DNA of 64,000 bases from Phycisphaerales bacterium (GTDB taxonomy: Bacteria; Planctomycetota; Phycisphaerae; UBA1845; Fen-1342). Of this stretch, positions 59,444 through 64,000 are shown in pieces; position 1 is the first letter of the stretch; every line of letters begins with the position of its first letter. The position numbers were made by a program, and so were the translations under genes. The notes under the pieces were generated by a model, which saw only the letters and a list, made by a program, of their open reading frames with translations, ran no database searches and was not told the DNA's origin. The stretch lies in contig JALHJL010000001.1 in NCBI GenBank assembly GCA_022839625.1, forward strand, positions 62,001 to 126,000, given 5' to 3'.

Positions 59444-60408
59444 GACGAGGTTCTCTCCATGCTTCCGATCGGCCGCTGCGAACCGGCGGCCCGGGCTTGC
59501 ACCAGTCGTTGTAGCAGCACAAACACCAGGACCAGGAGCCCGATCGCGATCCGGGTCCACCAGGAACTGAGTGTACCTTCAAAAACGACGATCGTCTGGA
59601 TGATACCATAGAGCAGCACGCCGAGCAGCGTGCCCGCCACGTGCCCCACCCCGCCGGACAGCAGCGTGCCGCCCATCACGACCGCCGCGATGGCGTCCAG
59701 CTCCAGCGTCGTGCCGGCCGAAGCGTTCCCGGAGGCGGTGTAGAACGTGTACACGATCCCCGCCGCCGATGAGCACAGCCCGCTGAGGGCATACACGCCG
59801 ACCTTGGTGCGGCCGACCGGCAAGCCCATCAGCAGGGCGGAAGACTCGCTGCCGCCGACGGCGTACACGTTGCGGCCGAACCGGGTGTACTGGGCCACGT
59901 AGACCGCGATCAGCCATGCGCCGATGAACACGGGCGCGCTGTAGCCCGCCAGCCGCCCGTACCACGGATGCGTGATCGGGATGCTCTCGAGGCTGACCAG
60001 AAACCCCACGCCGCGCGCCAGGAACATGCCGGCCAGCGTCACCAGGAACGGCGGCAGCCGAAACACGTGGGTCAGAACCCCCATCCAGGCTCCGAACGCG
60101 GTGCCGAGCAGCATGACCGCCGGGAGCGCCAGCGCGGGATGCACGTTCAACCGGCTGATGAGCGTGGCGACCAAGATGCTGGTGCAGCCGATCACGGCGC
60201 CGACGGACAGGTCGATGCCGCCGGAGAGGATCACGAATGTGAGACCGAGCGCCGCGAGCCCGAGAAACGCGTTGTCGGTGAAAAAGTTGGCCAGCACGGG
60301 CCACGAGAAGAAGTGCGGATAGCGCCAGCACGCCGCGGCGTACAGCAGCACACACACCGCGGTCGTGGCCGCGAGAGGGACGTATTGGCGTGGGAGCGCG
60401 AACCTCAT
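59440..60408 (-). CDS. yjfF: Sugar ABC transporter permease, YjfF-like
   Basis: This is 322 residues and all-membrane. It is very like E. coli YjfF, one of two permeases of the galactofuranose importer: NAFLGLAALGLTFVILSGGI, DLSVGAVIG, LAGMFLARGVGFLVS, ESIPITHP, YTRFGRNVYAVGG, LELDAIAAVVMGGTLLSGGV and FEGTLSSWWTRIAIG. The ATG at 60408 overlaps the stop of the first permease by 4 bp, and its own stop overlaps the GH2 start by 4 bp. With its partner it forms the membrane channel for a furanose sugar or related pentose. Confidence 0.93.
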   Translation of the reverse strand: MRFALPRQYVPLAATTAVCVLLYAAACWRYPHFFSWPVLANFFTDNAFLGLAALGLTFVILSGGIDLSVGAVIGCTSILVATLISRLNVHPALALPAVMLLGTAFGAWMGVLTHVFRLPPFLVTLAGMFLARGVGFLVSLESIPITHPWYGRLAGYSAPVFIGAWLIAVYVAQYTRFGRNVYAVGGSESSALLMGLPVGRTKVGVYALSGLCSSAAGIVYTFYTASGNASAGTTLELDAIAAVVMGGTLLSGGVGHVAGTLLGVLLYGIIQTIVVFEGTLSSWWTRIAIGLLVLVFVLLQRLVQARAAGSQRPIGSMERTSS

Positions 60409-61415
60409 CCTGGGCGCCTCGCGCGCGCGAGCCATTCGCGCGGGGTCGCGGACTGAAGCAGACAAACCGCGAGCACCACCAGTGCTTTCACGACGAGCGT
60501 CAGCTCCACGGGCACGCCGCGCGTCAGGATCGTCGTCGTCAACGTCTGGATGATGAGCGCCCCGACGATCGTGCCCGGCAGGGAGAAGCGGCCGCCGGTC
60601 AGCGCGGTGCCGCCGATCACCACGGCCAGGATTGCGTCGAGTTCGACGTACAAACCGGCGTTGTTGGCGTCGGCCGCCTTGATGTCGGACGACACCACGA
60701 GGCCGGCCGTGCCGGCGCACAGCCCGCAATAGGCGTACGCCAGCAGTTTCACCAGCCGGACGTTGACCCCCGCGTAGCGGCTGGCGGTCTCATTGTTGCC
60801 CACCGACTCGATGAACAACCCCAACGCCGTGAGCCGCGTCAGGACCGCGGTCAGGAGGAACATCACGGCCACGATGGTCACCGCGAACGGCAGGCCCCCC
60901 AGATACCCGCCGCCGATGAACGCGAAGCCGGGCTGGGCGAACGTAATGATCTGTCCATCGGTCAGAAGCTGCGCGATCCCGCGGCCGGCGACCATCAGGA
61001 CCAGCGTGGCCACGATCGGCTGGATGCCGCACACCGCCACGAGCAACCCGTTCCACACGCCCGCGCCGGCGCACACGCCCAGCGCCAGGACCACGATGGG
61101 GGCCACCCCGAGGTCGGTCCGCGTGATCAGCAGGGCCGCCACGGAGCCGGCGATCGCAATCACGGCTCCGACCGAGAGGTCGATGCCGCCGGTCGCGATG
61201 ACGAGCGTCATGCCGAGCGCGGTGAGCAACACGGGTGCCGCGCGGTTCAGGACATCGACCGGGCTGCCGTACAGACGCCCCTCGATCCACTCCAGGCGGA
61301 AGAAGCCGGGCGTGCAAACGAGGTTGAACGCGAGCAGCAGCCCCAGCGCGCAGAGCGGCCAGATCAAGCGGTTCGAGGAGCGCCACGCCGTCTGCAACTC
61401 GGGCTTGTCCATCAC
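60405..61415 (-). CDS. ytfT: Sugar ABC transporter permease, YtfT-like
   Basis: This is 336 residues. It matches YtfT closely: GRLYGSPVDVLNRAAPVLL, GMTLVIATGGIDLSVGAVIA, IQPIVATLVLMVAGRG, GQIITF, DIKAADANNAGLYVELDAIL and AVVIGGTALTGGRFSL. The start may be the GTG at 61415 or the adjacent ATG at 61412 (an AAGGG lies just upstream). It lies 4 bp after the ATPase gene. The heterodimeric permease pair and the ATPase point to a YtfQRT-YjfF-type system; the binding protein YtfQ is not in the window. Confidence 0.94.
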   Translation of the reverse strand: MMDKPELQTAWRSSNRLIWPLCALGLLLAFNLVCTPGFFRLEWIEGRLYGSPVDVLNRAAPVLLTALGMTLVIATGGIDLSVGAVIAIAGSVAALLITRTDLGVAPIVVLALGVCAGAGVWNGLLVAVCGIQPIVATLVLMVAGRGIAQLLTDGQIITFAQPGFAFIGGGYLGGLPFAVTIVAVMFLLTAVLTRLTALGLFIESVGNNETASRYAGVNVRLVKLLAYAYCGLCAGTAGLVVSSDIKAADANNAGLYVELDAILAVVIGGTALTGGRFSLPGTIVGALIIQTLTTTILTRGVPVELTLVVKALVVLAVCLLQSATPREWLARARRPG

Positions 61416-61419
61416 ACCC

Positions 61420-63021
61420 TTATCCGGCGATCATGCGCAGGACGGCGGTCAGGTTGATGTCGCCGCCACTCAGTTCGCCGACCTTGTTCCGCTCGCGCAG
61501 CACGACGACCCGTTGGCAGTCTCGGACGACCTCCTCGAGCTCGGAGGAGATGAACAGGATCGCCAGGCCCTGGTCCCGGAGCTGCGCGACGAGCCGTTCG
61601 ACCTCGGCTTTGGCCCCGACGTCGATCCCGCGGGTGGGTTCGTCGAGGATGAGCAGCCGGGGCTGAGACGCGAGCCAGCGTGCCAGAATGACCTTCTGCT
61701 GCGTCCCGCCGCTCAGCTCGCTGACGGGCCGCTCCAATTCTCGTCGCACATGGAAGTCCGACCCCACCCTGCTGGGGCTGGCGATCCTGAGCGACTCGAC
61801 GTAGTGCTGTGCGAGCCGCCGCTGGGTCCGCGGTGCCAGTCGGCGCCAGCCCGTGCGGGCCTGCAACGCCAGGATGATGTTCTCGCGCACCGAGAGTTGG
61901 GGGACCAGGCCCTCCGTCTTCCGATCTTCGGGGCAGAACCCCAGGCCGTGCCGGATGGCGGCGCGCGGCGAGCGCAATCCGCCGCCGCGGACCGGCCGGC
62001 CGTCGATCTCGATGTGGCCGCTGCTCGCCCGGTCGATACCGAACAACAGCCGCGCGGTCTCCGTCCGACCCGAGCCGAGCAGGCCGGCCAGGCCGACGAC
62101 CTCGCCGCGGCCGATACACAGGTCCAACGGGTTCAGCGCACCGCGCCGGCCGAGGCCCGTGGCGCGCAGGAGCGGCGGGCCGGCGGCCGGGGCACCCACG
62201 CCGCGACTGTGCGGCTCCGGGCCTTCGGGGCCGCGTGGCGGCGACGGCCGGCCCGGGGTTCGGCCGCTACCGGCTTCGGCGCCAATCATCTTGGTGACCA
62301 GCTCGACCGGCGGCAGCTCTCCAACGGCGTACTCGCCGACGAGCGCGCCGTTCCGCAGCACGGTCAGCCGGTCGGCGATTTCGTATACCTGGTCCAGAAA
62401 ATGGGTGATGAAGATGATCCCCAGGCCGCGCTCCCTGAGCCTGTGCATGACGCCGAATAGCTCGGCGACTTCGCGGGCATCGAGGCTGGACGTGGGCTCA
62501 TCGAGGATGAGGACGCGGGCCGCGATGTCCAACGCCCGGGCGATCGCCACCATCTGCTGGATCGCGATGGAGAAGGTGTTCAGCGGGCGCGTCACATCGA
62601 GGGGCAGCTCCAGCCGGCTCAGGGCCTCCCTCGCCATCTGGTTGGTCCGCTTCCAGTCGATGCGGCCCCAGCGCCGCGGCTGGCGGCCGAGGAGGATGTT
62701 CTCGGCGACCGAGAGAAACGGAATCAGGTTGATTTCCTGGTAGACCGTGCTGATACCGAGCAACTGTGCGTGCTGGGGCGAGCGCGGGTGGATCGGCCGG
62801 CCCGCGAGCAGAATCTCGCCGGCGTCGTGCCGGTGGACGCCGGTCAGGACTTTGATGAGTGTGGACTTCCCGGCGCCATTCTGGCCCAGCAGGGCATGGA
62901 TCTCGCCGGCCCGCAGCGTGAAGTCCACCGCGCCCAGCGCGCGCACGCCCGGAAAGACCTTGGTGATCCCGCGCATCACCAGCAGCGGCATATCGTTCGA
63001 TGCAGACACGCTCGGCACCAT
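61420..63021 (-). CDS. ytfR: Sugar ABC transporter ATP-binding protein, YtfR/RbsA-like
   Basis: This is 533 residues with two nucleotide-binding domains. NBD1 has Walker A GQNGAGKST (46-54), a signature-like LNTFSIAIQQMVAIARAL and Walker B LILDEPTSSLD. NBD2 has the degenerate P-loop GLLGSGRTE typical of RbsA/MglA-type proteins, LSGGTQQKVILARWL and LILDEPTRGID. An unusual Pro/Gly-rich insert joins the domains (GRTPGRPSPPRGPEGPEPHS). The ATG at 63021 is preferred; an ATG at 63060 would translate part of the intergenic repeat. It powers sugar uptake through the two downstream permeases. Confidence 0.93.
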   Translation of the reverse strand: MVPSVSASNDMPLLVMRGITKVFPGVRALGAVDFTLRAGEIHALLGQNGAGKSTLIKVLTGVHRHDAGEILLAGRPIHPRSPQHAQLLGISTVYQEINLIPFLSVAENILLGRQPRRWGRIDWKRTNQMAREALSRLELPLDVTRPLNTFSIAIQQMVAIARALDIAARVLILDEPTSSLDAREVAELFGVMHRLRERGLGIIFITHFLDQVYEIADRLTVLRNGALVGEYAVGELPPVELVTKMIGAEAGSGRTPGRPSPPRGPEGPEPHSRGVGAPAAGPPLLRATGLGRRGALNPLDLCIGRGEVVGLAGLLGSGRTETARLLFGIDRASSGHIEIDGRPVRGGGLRSPRAAIRHGLGFCPEDRKTEGLVPQLSVRENIILALQARTGWRRLAPRTQRRLAQHYVESLRIASPSRVGSDFHVRRELERPVSELSGGTQQKVILARWLASQPRLLILDEPTRGIDVGAKAEVERLVAQLRDQGLAILFISSELEEVVRDCQRVVVLRERNKVGELSGGDINLTAVLRMIAG

Positions 63022-63025
63022 ACTC

Positions 63026-63116
63026 CTCCCCCTCTTAGGGGGAGGTTGGATGGGGGTCAATCCCGCCGGCGGGCGTAAGTCTTACCCTCCCCCGATCCCT
63101 CCCTGAGAGGGAGCGG
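63026..63116. repeat. Intergenic palindromic repeat pair (CCTCCCCCT family)
   Basis: CCTCCCCCT/AGGGGGAGG (63026-63046) is a perfect 9-bp stem with a CTT-like loop, followed by GGATGGGGGTC. A second unit, CTCCCTGAGAGGGAG, lies at about 63099-63113. It separates the GH127 gene from the ATPase gene and overlaps the latter's ribosome site. Confidence 0.85.
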
Positions 63117-63118
63117 AG

Positions 63119-64000
63119 TCACTTCGCCGCCGGCCGGCTGGCGGCCGCAGGCGTACGCGCCAGCCAGACCGCCATCTCACCCTGCTCCCGGTGGCACCAG
63201 GCATAGTACGGAACCGCGACGAGATCGACCGGTCGGGTGCCGTCGCCCTCGACGCGCTGCGCCAGCCCCCGGAGGACCGTTATGCCGCCGAGCAGCTCCG
63301 GTTCGAAACGGGCGCTGAGTTCGCTCGCGTCCGGCAGGACCAGGTCGCTCACTTGGCCGCCGTTGTCGATGGCTTCGGCGCAGTAGACGAGCGGGCCGCG
63401 CTCCAGCGCCACACGGTCCACGTCGTCCTTCACTTGCGGATGGGCGATCACCCGCCGCACCGCCATTGGCAGGTACAGCTCGATGAGGTCGCCTGGTTCC
63501 CACGTCCGTGTAAGGCGCGCGTAGCCCTTCTCGATGTCCAGCGGCACGGACGCCCCGTTGACCTCGAGACTGACCGGCTCCGATGCGCGGTCAACGTAGC
63601 GATAGAGGTCGCCCGGCACCGGTTGCTCCGTGGCCCAGCCGGGGACGCGCACGAACATGGCGAACTCGGCCGACTTCTGCGGCTGGACGCGGATACGCAC
63701 GTCGCCGTCCCACGGGTAGCGCGTCTCCTGCACCAGCTCGATCGTCTGGTCCGCGAGGCCCAGTCTCGCCCGGCCGGCGATAAACAGGTTGACGTAAATC
63801 GCGCCGTCGCGCTGCGCGTACACGTATCCCGGGATCGACGGAATGAAGCGCACCACGTTCGTCGGGCAGCAGGAGCAGTCGAACCACGGCTTGCGGGCAC
63901 GGTCGCCGTTGGACGCCAGCGGGTTGACGTAGAAGAAGCGATCGCCGCTGAGCGCGACACCGGCCAGGAACCCGTTGTAGAGCACGCGCTCCAGCACGTC
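63119..64000 (-). CDS. GH127-family beta-L-arabinofuranosidase-like protein, 5' part missing
   Basis: The C-terminal 293 residues are visible; the gene continues past the right edge (the full-length family is usually over 600 residues). The diagnostic DCSCCPTNVVRF segment is present near the start of the visible part. In characterised GH127 enzymes the Cys pair supplies the nucleophile and zinc ligands. The all-beta C-terminal domains follow (VRIRVQPQKSAEFAMFVRVPGW, LYLPMAVRRVIAHP, RGPLVYCAEAIDN). It is upstream of, and likely co-transcribed with, the YtfR-type transporter, in keeping with use of furanose-containing glycans. Confidence 0.88.
   Translation of the reverse strand, partial: DVLERVLYNGFLAGVALSGDRFFYVNPLASNGDRARKPWFDCSCCPTNVVRFIPSIPGYVYAQRDGAIYVNLFIAGRARLGLADQTIELVQETRYPWDGDVRIRVQPQKSAEFAMFVRVPGWATEQPVPGDLYRYVDRASEPVSLEVNGASVPLDIEKGYARLTRTWEPGDLIELYLPMAVRRVIAHPQVKDDVDRVALERGPLVYCAEAIDNGGQVSDLVLPDASELSARFEPELLGGITVLRGLAQRVEGDGTRPVDLVAVPYYAWCHREQGEMAVWLARTPAAASRPAAK

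Overview
The window reads as one high-GC chromosomal stretch of a diderm bacterium, most likely a planctomycete or a close relative. This placement is inferred. It rests on paired sulfatase-fold TPR proteins, a large thrombospondin/dockerin-type surface protein, many lipoproteins, and several families of intergenic palindromic repeats. No rRNA, tRNA, transposase or CRISPR array was seen.

Left part (1-19261). A truncated selB (minus strand) lies beside two tandem sulfatase-fold/TPR membrane proteins that carry TLPSH where true sulfatases have C/S-x-P-x-R. A 22-unit array of a 27-bp palindromic repeat separates them from a divergent PAP2-family lipoprotein. Next come a NarL/LuxR response regulator, an exported protein of unknown function coupled to a small lipoprotein, and a 1515-aa surface protein with six Ig-like repeats, calcium-binding TSP3 repeats and a C-terminal sorting-like tail. 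A secreted FecR-like protein, a TPR/beta-barrel outer-membrane protein and two very small lipoproteins follow. The surface protein, FecR-like protein and barrel may form one envelope assembly.

Central part (19529-57120), all plus strand, is a complete type VI secretion system of about 37 kb. It opens with a membrane-anchored pseudokinase ending in a formylglycine-generating-enzyme-like domain, then a coiled-coil protein. The core follows: a TssJ-like lipoprotein, tssK, tssL, tssM, tagF, tssA, tssB, tssC, hcp, tssE, tssF, tssG, tssH(clpV) and vgrG. The payload end has a LysM/HExxH protein (likely metallopeptidase effector), an unknown helical protein, a PAAR protein with LysM and peptidoglycan-binding domains, a protein with an H-x-GNFP...GC motif (possible cell-wall enzyme), and a small orphan. 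VgrG and PAAR share a small beta module; PAAR and the HExxH protein share a LysM-plus-linker module. The cluster closes with the most unusual gene: a single polypeptide in which a TssB-like sheath subunit is fused to a TssC-like subunit, in addition to the canonical separate tssB and tssC.

Right part (57155-64000, minus strand) is a carbohydrate operon cut by the window edge: a GH127-type beta-L-arabinofuranosidase, then an ABC importer closely resembling the E. coli galactofuranose importer YtfR-YtfT-YjfF, then a secreted GH2 glycosidase. The last three genes overlap by 4 bp. Together they suggest uptake and breakdown of furanose-containing glycans.

Intergenic space is rich in short inverted repeats of at least five kinds. 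One copy of such an element sits inside the tagF coding sequence.
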